64,000 nucleotides of DNA from Sphingomonas sp. ATCC 31555 (GTDB lineage Bacteria > Pseudomonadota > Alphaproteobacteria > Sphingomonadales > Sphingomonadaceae), in the NCBI RefSeq assembly GCF_000282895.1, contig NZ_ALBQ01000007.1, forward strand, positions 1 to 64,000. Reading direction: 5' to 3'. Of the stretch, positions 55,831-63,000 are shown piece after piece. Numbering within the stretch: position 1 is the first letter of the stretch; the number at the start of each line of letters is the position of its first letter. The notes below the pieces were generated by a model that did no database searches, was not told the origin of the DNA, and saw nothing but the letters and a program-made list of their open reading frames with translations. The position numbers and the translations under genes were made by a program.

Positions 55831-56490
55831 TCAGGTCGGCGTCGCGTCGGGAGGGGGGCCTTGCGCGATCGACCATTCTCTACCGGTCCTGGCCTGAAGC
55901 CGCTCGACGATCTTTTGACCTCGCTCGGCGAATATCTCGTCGAGCGCATCGACGAGCTTCGTCCAGTCGTTCGACCCTCCGATATAGAACCCGAAGCGGA
56001 AGCCTAGATTGACGATGAAGCGCCCTTCATCCTCCTGGATCTCCATTTCATCGTTGACGGAATCGTGTTCTGCAACATGGGCATATCGCTTGTTCCGCAT
56101 ATCGATGATTTCGTCATGGGCGCTGCGCAACGCCTCGGGCAGCGCGTCGCGAGCGAAGCCGCTGCCGCTCCCTCCGGTGTGAAGCCGGACATAGGTGGCG
56201 ACGAAGGCGGTCGTTAGCATGTCCAATTCGAGGAACGCGGCCATATCCGCCTTGAAACGATAGACGGCCAGCTTGTCCCTGATGTGCTTCAGGACCGTCA
56301 CGTGGTAGAAGGACAGCGATAGTCGCGAGAGCTGTTTCAGCTCCTTGTCGGCGGCTTCCAAGACTTTGCGACCGTCCTCGGCACGCGCGTAGATCGCTTC
56401 TTGCCATTCTCGCGGCAGATACTGGATCGCCTCTTCGGGTACGACATAATAGGCGCCATCGTCGTCGTCATCTGCGTCCGTGTCACTCAT
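55831..56490 (-). CDS. Hypothetical protein with HEPN-like motif
   Basis: 219 residues. The acidic N-terminus (MSDTDADDDDDG) is followed by helical sequence: REWQEAIYARAEDGRKVLEAADKELKQLSRL, YRFKADMAAFLELDMLTTAFVATYVRL, and EALRSAHDEIIDMRNKRYAHVAEHD. RNKRYAH is an R-x5-H placed after a long helix, as in HEPN ribonucleases of toxin and abortive-infection systems (R-x4-6-H). Beta segments follow (RFIVNLGFRFGFYIGG). No full family match recalled, so nuclease activity is speculative. Confidence 0.55.
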   Translation of the reverse strand: MSDTDADDDDDGAYYVVPEEAIQYLPREWQEAIYARAEDGRKVLEAADKELKQLSRLSLSFYHVTVLKHIRDKLAVYRFKADMAAFLELDMLTTAFVATYVRLHTGGSGSGFARDALPEALRSAHDEIIDMRNKRYAHVAEHDSVNDEMEIQEDEGRFIVNLGFRFGFYIGGSNDWTKLVDALDEIFAERGQKIVERLQARTGREWSIAQGPPPDATPT

Positions 56491-56499
56491 GCTCGTCTC

Positions 56500-56700
56500 T
56501 CAATTCGCGTCGCCCACGGTAAGGGCCGCGCTGCTGCCGTCGACCTTTCCGGCAAGTCCGGGCACTTCCTCCAGTTGGCGCAAATCGCTGAAGCCGCCGC
56601 GCTCCTCGCGGTAGCGCACGATCTCCGGGCCATGCCCATTGAGACCCGGAACAGCGTCGAGTTCTGCGGCGCTGGCGGTATTGACGTTGGTGGCGGGCAT
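56500..56700 (-). CDS. Small helix-hairpin-helix protein (ComEA-like)
   Basis: 66 residues; AAGGAG precedes the ATG. NVNTASAAELDAVPGLNGHGPEIVRYREERGGFSDLRQLEEVPGLAGK contains two HhH units of the ComEA type, which bind double-stranded DNA backbone without sequence preference. No signal peptide, so cytosolic. Encoded just downstream of the HEPN-like gene's start on the same strand, possibly co-transcribed; divergent from umuDC. Confidence 0.75.
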   Translation of the reverse strand: MPATNVNTASAAELDAVPGLNGHGPEIVRYREERGGFSDLRQLEEVPGLAGKVDGSSAALTVGDAN

Positions 56701-56791
56701 CGTGATCTCCTTGAACGCGCATCGTGCCATCTGTCGCGACGGTCGCAAGAGGAACCGTCCCCCGCGTTGCGGCGAATGGTTCAACTCTCCT

Positions 56792-56806
56792 GTTCCCCTT
56801 TCGTTC
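56792..56806 (+). promoter_or_regulatory. SOS box upstream of umuDC
   Basis: GTTCCCCTTTCGTTC fits the alphaproteobacterial LexA box GTTC-N7-GTTC exactly, 38 bases before the umuD start. It predicts DNA-damage induction of the pair. Confidence 0.75.
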
Positions 56807-56843
56807 GCGCGAGTGTTACAATGGAGGGTGAAGGGAATCTCTG

Positions 56844-57275
56844 ATGCTGCCTCTGATGCAGCCGGTCCCGCTTGCCGACGTGCCGCAGGGGACCATTCTC
56901 CGGATCGTTGGTGCAGCAGGAGCCGGCTTTCCAAGCCCTGCCCAAGACTGGCAGGACGACGCCATAAGCCTGATCGAGTTGCTGCGGCTCGATCGGGCGG
57001 CAAGTTTCGTCTTCCGCATCAGCGGATCGAGCATGATCGACGCTGGCATCCACGACAACGACGTCGTGGTGGTCGATCGCGACACGCGCCCCGTCGAGGG
57101 GCATATCGTTATTGCGATCGTGGATGGCGGCTTCGTGTGCCGTCAGCTCTGCCGGAGACGCGGCGACCTCCTCCTGGAAGCGCGGAACGCGCAGCAAATC
57201 TACGAGCCGACACCCGTGGAAGGGGTGGAGATATGGGGTGTCGTGCGGACCGGCGTCCGCGACTATCGACGCTAG
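56844..57275 (+). CDS. umuD: UmuD-like S24 protein, dyad Lys replaced
   Basis: 143 residues. The cleavage-site region is GAAGAGFPSPAQD (A27-G28), the nucleophile SGSSM (Ser63), and the second catalytic region reads DGGFVCRQL at residues 94-102, where UmuD and LexA have a Lys (FTVKRL). Here Arg100 stands in its place, so self-cleavage may be lost or slow. It pairs with the next gene as a DNA polymerase V analogue. A 7-codon ORF ends in the start (TGATG). Confidence 0.8.
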   Translation: MLPLMQPVPLADVPQGTILRIVGAAGAGFPSPAQDWQDDAISLIELLRLDRAASFVFRISGSSMIDAGIHDNDVVVVDRDTRPVEGHIVIAIVDGGFVCRQLCRRRGDLLLEARNAQQIYEPTPVEGVEIWGVVRTGVRDYRR

Positions 57276-57279
57276 CGCC

Positions 57280-58542
57280 GTGTCATGGGCAATCGTCGAC
57301 ATAGCCAATTTCTACGTCAGCGCGGAGCGATTGTTCGATCCGGCCCTGCGCGATGTGCCCGTCATCGTCTTGTCCAACAACGATGGCTGCGCGATCGCGC
57401 GCAGTGAAGAGGCGAAGGCGCTGCACGTCCGTATGGGCGACCCGGTCTTCAAGATGCGCGATCGGATCAAACGCCACGGAATCCAGCTCCGATCGAGCAA
57501 TTATGAACTGTATGCCGACCTCAATCGACGCTTCAACGCGGTCATCGCCGATCACTCCGATATGGTGGAGATCTACTCGATCGACGAAAGCTTTTTCCGG
57601 CTGCCGGTGCTGCCGGACGGCCTCGGCAACGTCGTGGCCGCGCACGCGGTCCGCGAGGATATAGCGCGATCGGTCGGCCTGCCGACCCGGATCGGCTTGG
57701 GTCCGACCCGCACGTTATCCAAGGTGGCAAACGCCTTGGCGAAGGCGACCGAGAAGGTGTGGGGAGGGGTGGTCGATCTCCACGACGTCGAGCTGCGCCG
57801 GCGTCTGTTCGACCAATGGCCGGTAGGAGAAGTGTGGGGCATCGGGCACGCGCTGGCAGCGCGGCTCCGCCCGCTCGGTGTGAAGACGACGGCGGACTTG
57901 GCCGCGCTACCTCCGGCGGTCGCACGCGATGTGGGAACGGTGGTGCTGGAACGGCTCGTGCGCGAGCTGGGTGGGATCGAGTGCGACGACTTCAAGGTGG
58001 CGCCCGAACCGCTCAAGGCGACCGCAGTGACGCGGCAATTTGGCGCGCCCGTCTCCGATCTCGCCGAGCTGCGCGAAGCGATGGCGCGCCGCGCAGCGCG
58101 TGCGGCCGAGAAGATACGCGCGCAAGGACTGGCGGCGAGCCGGTTGATCGCCTTCGCACATGGCTCGCGTTATCGCCCGAACCCGCCTTCGGCATCCCGA
58201 TCGGCGCGGCTGTCCCCGCCGACCAACGATCCGCGCATCATCGTGGGGATCGCGGGGAAGATGATGGAAGCGATGTTTCAACCGGGAGGCGTCTATACCA
58301 AATGCGGCGTCTTGCTGGAGGATCTGACAGCGGAAGGGGCGGGGCAGGCGGACCTCTTTGCGACAGCCGATCCCAAGGCACCCGCGCTGTTGGCGGCAAT
58401 GGATGGTCTCAATAGCCGGTTTGGGAGAAACACGGTCATCTTGGCGGCGCAGGGGTGCGGTGCGCGGTCGTTCGATACGAAGCGATCACAGAAGAGCCCG
58501 GCATGGACGACCCGGATCGGGGAGATACCCGTTGCGCGATGA
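57280..58542 (+). CDS. umuC: UmuC-like Y-family DNA polymerase
   Basis: 420 residues from GTG 57280 (VSWAIVDIANFYVSAERLF); the longer frame runs into umuD. Catalytic Asp in IVDIANFY and YSIDESFF are both present; the little-finger domain and a C-terminal end QKSPAWTTRIGEIPVAR-like DUF4113 segment complete the usual 422 residues. It performs error-prone lesion bypass. Four bases after umuD, so one transcript under the SOS box. Confidence 0.93.
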   Translation: MSWAIVDIANFYVSAERLFDPALRDVPVIVLSNNDGCAIARSEEAKALHVRMGDPVFKMRDRIKRHGIQLRSSNYELYADLNRRFNAVIADHSDMVEIYSIDESFFRLPVLPDGLGNVVAAHAVREDIARSVGLPTRIGLGPTRTLSKVANALAKATEKVWGGVVDLHDVELRRRLFDQWPVGEVWGIGHALAARLRPLGVKTTADLAALPPAVARDVGTVVLERLVRELGGIECDDFKVAPEPLKATAVTRQFGAPVSDLAELREAMARRAARAAEKIRAQGLAASRLIAFAHGSRYRPNPPSASRSARLSPPTNDPRIIVGIAGKMMEAMFQPGGVYTKCGVLLEDLTAEGAGQADLFATADPKAPALLAAMDGLNSRFGRNTVILAAQGCGARSFDTKRSQKSPAWTTRIGEIPVAR

Positions 58543-58547
58543 AGCCG

Positions 58548-59837
58548 TTAGCGGCTCCGGTCCTTATCGCGCGGTGCAGGTGCCTGCACCTGCGCCGCGC
58601 GGCCGATCTCGCCGTCCAGTGAACCGCCAGCCTTGATCCGATCGGCGACGAGCTGGCGCGTCGACTCCCTGATCGTTGCGACCATGCGGGCGCTTTCACC
58701 CCGATTGGCCGCCGTCTTCATGGCGGCATCGACAATCGCTTGCGCGGGCGAAAGGCGTGGATCGGCATGGTTCTTTTCGGGCGTGTTCTTGATGAAAAGC
58801 TCGGCAAGCCGCTCTTGCCCGGGTGAATGGCCGGGGGGGAGGATCGGCCGCTCCAGCGCCCGCACGGCGCGTTGAAGCTGCGCCGATTGCTGACCGTTGA
58901 TCTGCACGCCCAGGGCGGCCCCGATCTCACGCACACGCTCAAGGGGCGTTTGTTGGGCGGTAACGACGGCATCGACCTGCCGCACGCCGAGATAGGTCAA
59001 AAGGTGGGACTGGTAGATCGGACCCTTGGCGTGCCGGACATAGGCAAGCTCGGTTCGTGCATTCGCGATGGCAGTAGATGGCGCGCTTTCTCCGATCAAT
59101 TCGCGCAATCGTTCGGCCGCCTGCTGTCGGGCGGCGGGCAGGTAGCGTTCCAGTTCTTCGCGCGCCTTAGCGAGGGTGACGCGATAGCGTTGCCCCTCGG
59201 GTGGCGCGCGGTTCGGAAGCATGGCAATCCCGGCGGGACCGATGCGCGCCTCGGGCGCGAGGTCGCGCTTGACTGCCGCTGCGGAAAGAACCGCGGCCAT
59301 GCCGCGATGATCCCCCGTTAGAAAGCCGTGCCGGGATGCCTCCATCCACTTGTCTTTGTCGATCGCGGCGATGCGGATCGGGTGTCCGGCCTCGCGCGCG
59401 AGCTGCGCCGCGTGGTGGCGCATGGTGCGCCCATTACCTTCGCGGAAAGGATGGATGGCGTTGATCTCGTTGATGTGGTCGCCGAGCCGGTCGAAAAACT
59501 CGTCTCGAGGAAGTCCGCGAAAGCCGCTTTGCGCGCCCATGTCGGCAAACCGCTTGTCGAGTTCACGCGCGACATAGGGCACGGCTGCGAAGCTCGAGCC
59601 GCCCTTGGCGATGTTGACGGTCCGGTCCTGCCCCGCCCAATCATAGAGGTCTTGAAACAGATGCTTGTGAAGCGCGCGATAGCCGTCGGTCGTCGCTGGA
59701 AAAGTCAGGCGCGCGGCCTCTGCGCCGCGCGCCTGCGTTAGGCGCCGCTCAGCTTCGATGAGCGTCTTTTCATCGGTGAGCCCGAGCCGGTTTCGAAGCG
59801 TCTCGGTGCCGGGATACGTGTAAGGATCGCTTGCCAA
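58548..59837 (-). CDS. Fic-domain toxin with long C-terminal region
   Basis: 429 residues. The Fic core is residues about 1-200, with HPFREGNGRT (129-138) intact, so AMP transfer onto a target is expected. YTYPGTETLRNRLGLTD matches the flap-side start of FicT/VbhT-type toxins. Residues about 210-429 are helical, with LLTYLGVRQVDAVVTAQQ, PILPPGHSPGQERLAELF and a basic end (PAPRDKDRSR), comparable in size and charge to the BID secretion-signal domain of VbhT and Bep proteins; this assignment is uncertain. The antitoxin gene lies 2 bases upstream. Confidence 0.9.
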   Translation of the reverse strand: MASDPYTYPGTETLRNRLGLTDEKTLIEAERRLTQARGAEAARLTFPATTDGYRALHKHLFQDLYDWAGQDRTVNIAKGGSSFAAVPYVARELDKRFADMGAQSGFRGLPRDEFFDRLGDHINEINAIHPFREGNGRTMRHHAAQLAREAGHPIRIAAIDKDKWMEASRHGFLTGDHRGMAAVLSAAAVKRDLAPEARIGPAGIAMLPNRAPPEGQRYRVTLAKAREELERYLPAARQQAAERLRELIGESAPSTAIANARTELAYVRHAKGPIYQSHLLTYLGVRQVDAVVTAQQTPLERVREIGAALGVQINGQQSAQLQRAVRALERPILPPGHSPGQERLAELFIKNTPEKNHADPRLSPAQAIVDAAMKTAANRGESARMVATIRESTRQLVADRIKAGGSLDGEIGRAAQVQAPAPRDKDRSR

Positions 59838-59839
59838 TG

Positions 59840-60097
59840 TCAGGCAGCGATCTGGCGGGTTCCGGGCGGATAGAGACTAAGGATGATCGAGGGCATGAGT
59901 GCGGGAGGCACACCCTCGTCGAGCATCATCGCGAACATCGCGTCTTCATCGATGGTCGGCGTCATGTCTTCAATCACGAGATTGGCGCGGGACTCCGCGA
60001 CATCCTCGCGCCAGAGCGCGATCTGTTCGGGAGTGCCGCGTTCGAAATCCATCTGGCGGATGCGCTCGCGCAGCGCTTCAATATCGATCTGGGCCAT
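59840..60097 (-). CDS. FicA/VbhA-like antitoxin
   Basis: 85 residues ahead of the Fic toxin gene. ESRANLVIEDMTPTIDEDAMF aligns with the VbhA inhibition helix: the S/T-x3-E-G/N motif becomes N-LVI-E-D, keeping the Glu that blocks ATP binding but with Asn for Ser and Asp for Gly. The length and order match VbhA/FicA. It should silence the neighbouring toxin inside the donor. Confidence 0.8.
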   Translation of the reverse strand: MAQIDIEALRERIRQMDFERGTPEQIALWREDVAESRANLVIEDMTPTIDEDAMFAMMLDEGVPPALMPSIILSLYPPGTRQIAA

Positions 60098-60223
60098 CGC
60101 GTCATCCTTTCTATCTTAACCTTACTCTCCCCGGCGCGATTCCTCAACAAATCACTCGACGCGGCAGTCACTCGGTTCACCATGTCCCGCGCCCGTTCGG
60201 GCGCGGGATGATCGCCGCAACTA

Positions 60224-60610
60224 TCAGTATTCGTTGGCTAACATGATGGTCAGCACACGCTTGGTCTGGTGCTCATCCCACGGCACTTCGCTGCCATAGG
60301 TGAGCGTATTATCGTAGTAATCCACTTTCCAGAACACTGTCTCGGCAATCGTCTTCTCGTCTTTGGGCCGCTCCTGCGTCCACCCTCCCGTCGCGAGGCG
60401 ATAGACCGCGCCGAAATCATGTTCCCCATAGGGGTCATTGTCTCCGTCGAACCGGGAAAATCCCACGATCGCCGCCAGTGCCGCAAAGCGGTCGGCATCG
60501 GGAAGGGACTGAAACCCTAGCGTGACGTTGGCAATGGAAGCCGTGCCGGGATTGCTCCGGGCCGCATCGTTCAGGCGACGGATGGTGTCGAGTTGTTCGG
60601 GGCTGCGCAT
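60224..60610 (-). CDS. DUF3768 protein
   Basis: 128 residues from ATG 60610 (MRSPEQLDTIRRLNDAAR). The core GFSRFDGDNDPYGEHDFGAVY, FWKVDYYDNTLTYGSEVPWDE and KRVLTIMLANEY is a full match to DUF3768 as I know it, a family common on alphaproteobacterial plasmids and near ArdC genes; function unknown. The leader shared with ardC starts 50 bases upstream, which suggests it is an early or establishment gene. Confidence 0.88.
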   Translation of the reverse strand: MRSPEQLDTIRRLNDAARSNPGTASIANVTLGFQSLPDADRFAALAAIVGFSRFDGDNDPYGEHDFGAVYRLATGGWTQERPKDEKTIAETVFWKVDYYDNTLTYGSEVPWDEHQTKRVLTIMLANEY

Positions 60611-60659
60611 AACTGATCCTCCTGCTGCATGGGCCGCAAGGCCGCTCGGCCTCACGGCC

Positions 60660-60823
60660 CTGCCTGTCCGGCGAGGACGGGATGGGGAGGGGGAGCGAGA
60701 ATCTACTGCTGGCGCGGGCGAGCCGCCCTAGTGCGGTCGGCGCTTTGCGCCGGGTGCCGTGCTTGGCGGATTACACGGGCGGTCGATTGTCGTTCGGGAA
60801 CGAAAGGGCGGCGCCCTTGGTGT
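60660..60823 (-). repeat. Duplicated leader, copy B (upstream of DUF3768 gene)
   Basis: Partner of 13974-14147. The hairpins are TCGTT-CGGG-AACGA (60790-60803) and AAGGGC-GGC-GCCCTT (60804-60818); the loop of the second differs from copy A while both stems are kept. Confidence 0.85.
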
Positions 60824-60909
60824 TCCCTCGCGCCGATCGCGCGATGCGCGGGCGGCGAGGACGGCGCGGTGCGGATCTCCGCACGGCATTCTTGCGCGCA
60901 AGCGCGCCG

Positions 60910-61209
60910 TCATGACGGCGCGGTGCGTGCGTCGCGAGCGGCGATCACCAGCTCGACGATGCGGGGCTGATGGAAAAGCTCGCCGCGCTCGACGACGGCA
61001 AGGCCAGGACCATCCAACACGTCGCGGATGCGATCTTGCACCACGTCTTCCAGTTCACCGGCCAGAACCCAGAAATGGATCGGGTCGCGCTCGCGGCCTA
61101 CGGCGCGGAATTGGTCGCACTCGGCAACGGCCTGAGCCAGCGCATTGAGCGCGGCCATCCCAAGCGCACGCTCGAAGGCGAGCTGCGCAAACAGGCGATG
61201 ATGGGACAT
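60910..61209 (-). CDS. Hypothetical protein
   Basis: 99 residues from MSHHRLF, chosen because GGAGG precedes it. FAQLAFERALGMAALNALAQAVAECDQF and ELEDVVQDRIRDVLDGPGLAVVERGELFHQPRIVELVIAARD are helical with a strand near the middle. No family recognised. Its product ends upstream of the leader repeat of DUF3768, in the same direction, so the two may be linked. The 274 bases beyond its start hold nothing recognisable. Confidence 0.5.
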   Translation of the reverse strand: MSHHRLFAQLAFERALGMAALNALAQAVAECDQFRAVGRERDPIHFWVLAGELEDVVQDRIRDVLDGPGLAVVERGELFHQPRIVELVIAARDARTAPS

Positions 61210-61483
61210 GGAAAACCTCCGTGTTGCCGTGATTGGCGACGACAGCGGGAGGTGCGCGGAACGCCGGGTCACAGGACCGCGAAGCGGCCGGCTTGCCGGA
61301 CAGCGGGGGAGCCGATTTACGCAGTGAATTGGGGGGACCGCTGATCCTTGAGGCGGCGGGCCGCGTCCCTCACGATGGGAGGAGACTGACGGACAGCCCT
61401 ACCAAACAACGCCCGCCCACCAGGGCGGTCGATCAGGTGATTTTCTGCTTTCGTTCTCGTTCCCGCTGACTCATAGAATTGTC

Positions 61484-61984
61484 ATGCCGATCATGGCCGA
61501 ACATCGCTGGCTTTACCCGATCGACTGGCCCGAGCTGTCGAGAGCCATTCGCTTCGGCCGCGCCAATGGGCGGTGCGAGCATTGCCATCGCCCGCATGGT
61601 CAGCGCGTATTCCACTTGGGCGACGGACGGTGGTGGGACATGGATCGTCGGCAATGGCGAGACGGGCGCGGAAGGCGGATCAGGGTCGGGGCGATAGACC
61701 TCGTGGCGATCGTCCGTATCACGCGGGTCTATATCGCCTGCGCCCACCTCAACCATGATCCGACCGACAACGCCCCGCGCAACCTGGCTGCGCTCTGCCA
61801 GCGGTGCCACATGATCCACGATGCTGACGAGCATCGGCGTCGTCGATGGCTCAATGCCTATCGCCGGCGCGCTGTGGCGGACCTGTTCGCGTGGTTCGAA
61901 GCGCGCTCGATCATGGCGAACGAGGGTGTGCCACGTGGCACACCTATGCGAACATTGAACATGCGAACCCACGAACCTACTTAG
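61484..61984 (+). CDS. HNH-like zinc protein with palindrome near the 3' end
   Basis: 166 residues. RCEHCHRPHG and CQRCHMIHD give four Cys for one zinc; ACAHLNHDPTDNAPRNLAALC is the HNH core (H-N..N), as in HNH endonucleases. Basic helices follow (HRRRRWLNAYRRRAVADLFAWF). The palindrome is translated as GVPRGTP about 20 residues before the end, and the last residues look like unselected extension. Probable DNA nickase/endonuclease; the target is unknown. Confidence 0.75.
   Translation: MPIMAEHRWLYPIDWPELSRAIRFGRANGRCEHCHRPHGQRVFHLGDGRWWDMDRRQWRDGRGRRIRVGAIDLVAIVRITRVYIACAHLNHDPTDNAPRNLAALCQRCHMIHDADEHRRRRWLNAYRRRAVADLFAWFEARSIMANEGVPRGTPMRTLNMRTHEPT
61925..61944. repeat. CACGTG-centred 20-bp palindrome, copy 6
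   Basis: The same 20 bases inside the 3' end of the HNH-like gene. The farthest copy to the right, 47.7 kb from copy 1. Confidence 0.9.
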
Positions 61985-62109
61985 GAGCTGGCCTTCGTGG
62001 CTTCGGGGTGCTGGGGGGTTCAATTCCCGCAGGCTGGCTGATTATCGGTGTCCTCTTTTTGGCCCTGGCGCTTCGCTATGCGAGCGTCATCTTCATGGAG
62101 GGATTGCCT

Positions 62110-62298
62110 ATGATTACACGTTCAAAATCTCGCGCTCGCAAGGCGCACAAGGTCAAGAACACCAACCTGAACCCAGTGACTAACGTGATGAAGCTCTGTT
62201 CTGTTTCTTTCGAAACCGTCTGGGCACTGATCGTTGGCTGGTCTGCTGGTGTGGCCGGCCCCGCACCATCGGCGCAGTTGCGCCAGCGTCACCAGTAG
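62110..62298 (+). CDS. Possible small protein
   Basis: 62 residues with GGAGGG 8 bases before the ATG. A basic start (MITRSKSRARKAHKVKNTN) is followed by a short hydrophobic stretch (VSFETVWALIVGWSAGVAG). No family recognised. The ribosome-binding site is the main support. Confidence 0.35.
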   Translation: MITRSKSRARKAHKVKNTNLNPVTNVMKLCSVSFETVWALIVGWSAGVAGPAPSAQLRQRHQ

Positions 62299-62462
62299 GG
62301 GGCGGGAGAGCGGTCTTCCGCCCTTTGCTTTTGCGGCTCCCGGCAGCGCTAAACGCGGACTTATATGCTCGTGGCTGTTTCAAGCGACGAATGACGGCGC
62401 GCAGCATTAGGTAGGAGCGCAGCGAGATCGGCTCGCGCGAAATAGCAGAACGGGGAAATGGA

Positions 62463-62828
62463 ATGGATACCTTCAACGCTGGCGTCCAATATAACGATTT
62501 CAAGGGGACTGTTGCGGCGGACATTTCCGACAACGTGGCGCTTGCCGATTATCTGGTGTCCTTGGGGAAGGCCGAAAGTGACGAGCGTGTCGTAGGATTC
62601 AGGATCGCTTCCGGAGAGAACCGGGGCACCCCTGTGACTGACGTGTCGCTGGTGGCATACCTCCTTCGATCTGCTGAATTTGAGCCTGCTCCGGCAGCGG
62701 TGCGCGCCGTCGAGGTGCGCGTTACGCCAGGAGAAGCCCTCGCCTTCTTCAAGCGCTTCGACCTCGTGGCGACGCGGCGCGGCGTGGATTTCAGCGGCAC
62801 GCACGTGGATGGCCCACACTACGACTGA
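62463..62828 (+). CDS. Conserved hypothetical protein
   Basis: 121 residues. YNDFKGTVAADISDNVALADYLVSLGKA, VVGFRIASGENRGTPVTDVSLVAYLLRS and VRAVEVRVTPGEALAFFKRFDLVATRRGVDF look like a small alpha/beta fold. GGGGAAATGGA precedes the start. No family recognised. It ends 20 bases before a very strong hairpin. Confidence 0.55.
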   Translation: MDTFNAGVQYNDFKGTVAADISDNVALADYLVSLGKAESDERVVGFRIASGENRGTPVTDVSLVAYLLRSAEFEPAPAAVRAVEVRVTPGEALAFFKRFDLVATRRGVDFSGTHVDGPHYD

Positions 62829-62848
62829 GGCTATAACTTAGCCGCAAT

Positions 62849-62881
62849 CGCGCCGCCCGTCCCTTGTGGGCGGGCGGCGCG
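62849..62881. terminator. Strong GC hairpin after the 62463 gene
   Basis: CGCGCCGCCCG plus CCC pairs with GGG plus CGGGCGGCGCG around a TTGT loop, with one bulged T; 14 base pairs. No T-tract. Confidence 0.55.
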
Positions 62882-62903
62882 CGCTGGCCTGCAAGGGCAG
62901 CGG

Positions 62904-62936
62904 GCGCGACAGCCATGCGGGGCATGGCTGTCGCGC
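62904..62936. terminator. Second strong hairpin between convergent genes
   Basis: GCGCGACAGCCAT and ATGGCTGTCGCGC, a 13-bp perfect stem with a 7-base loop. Confidence 0.5.
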
Positions 62937-62969
62937 TGGCGGCGAGGGCGCTGCTGAGACAGAGGGAAG

Positions 62970-62991
62970 GGGGCCGATTATCACCGGCCCC
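62970..62991 (-). terminator. Hairpin after the ParB-like gene
   Basis: GGGGCCG and CGGCCCC with an 8-base ATTATCAC loop, 10 bases past the stop of the ParB-like gene on the minus strand. Confidence 0.5.
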
Positions 62992-63000
62992 CCGATCAGA

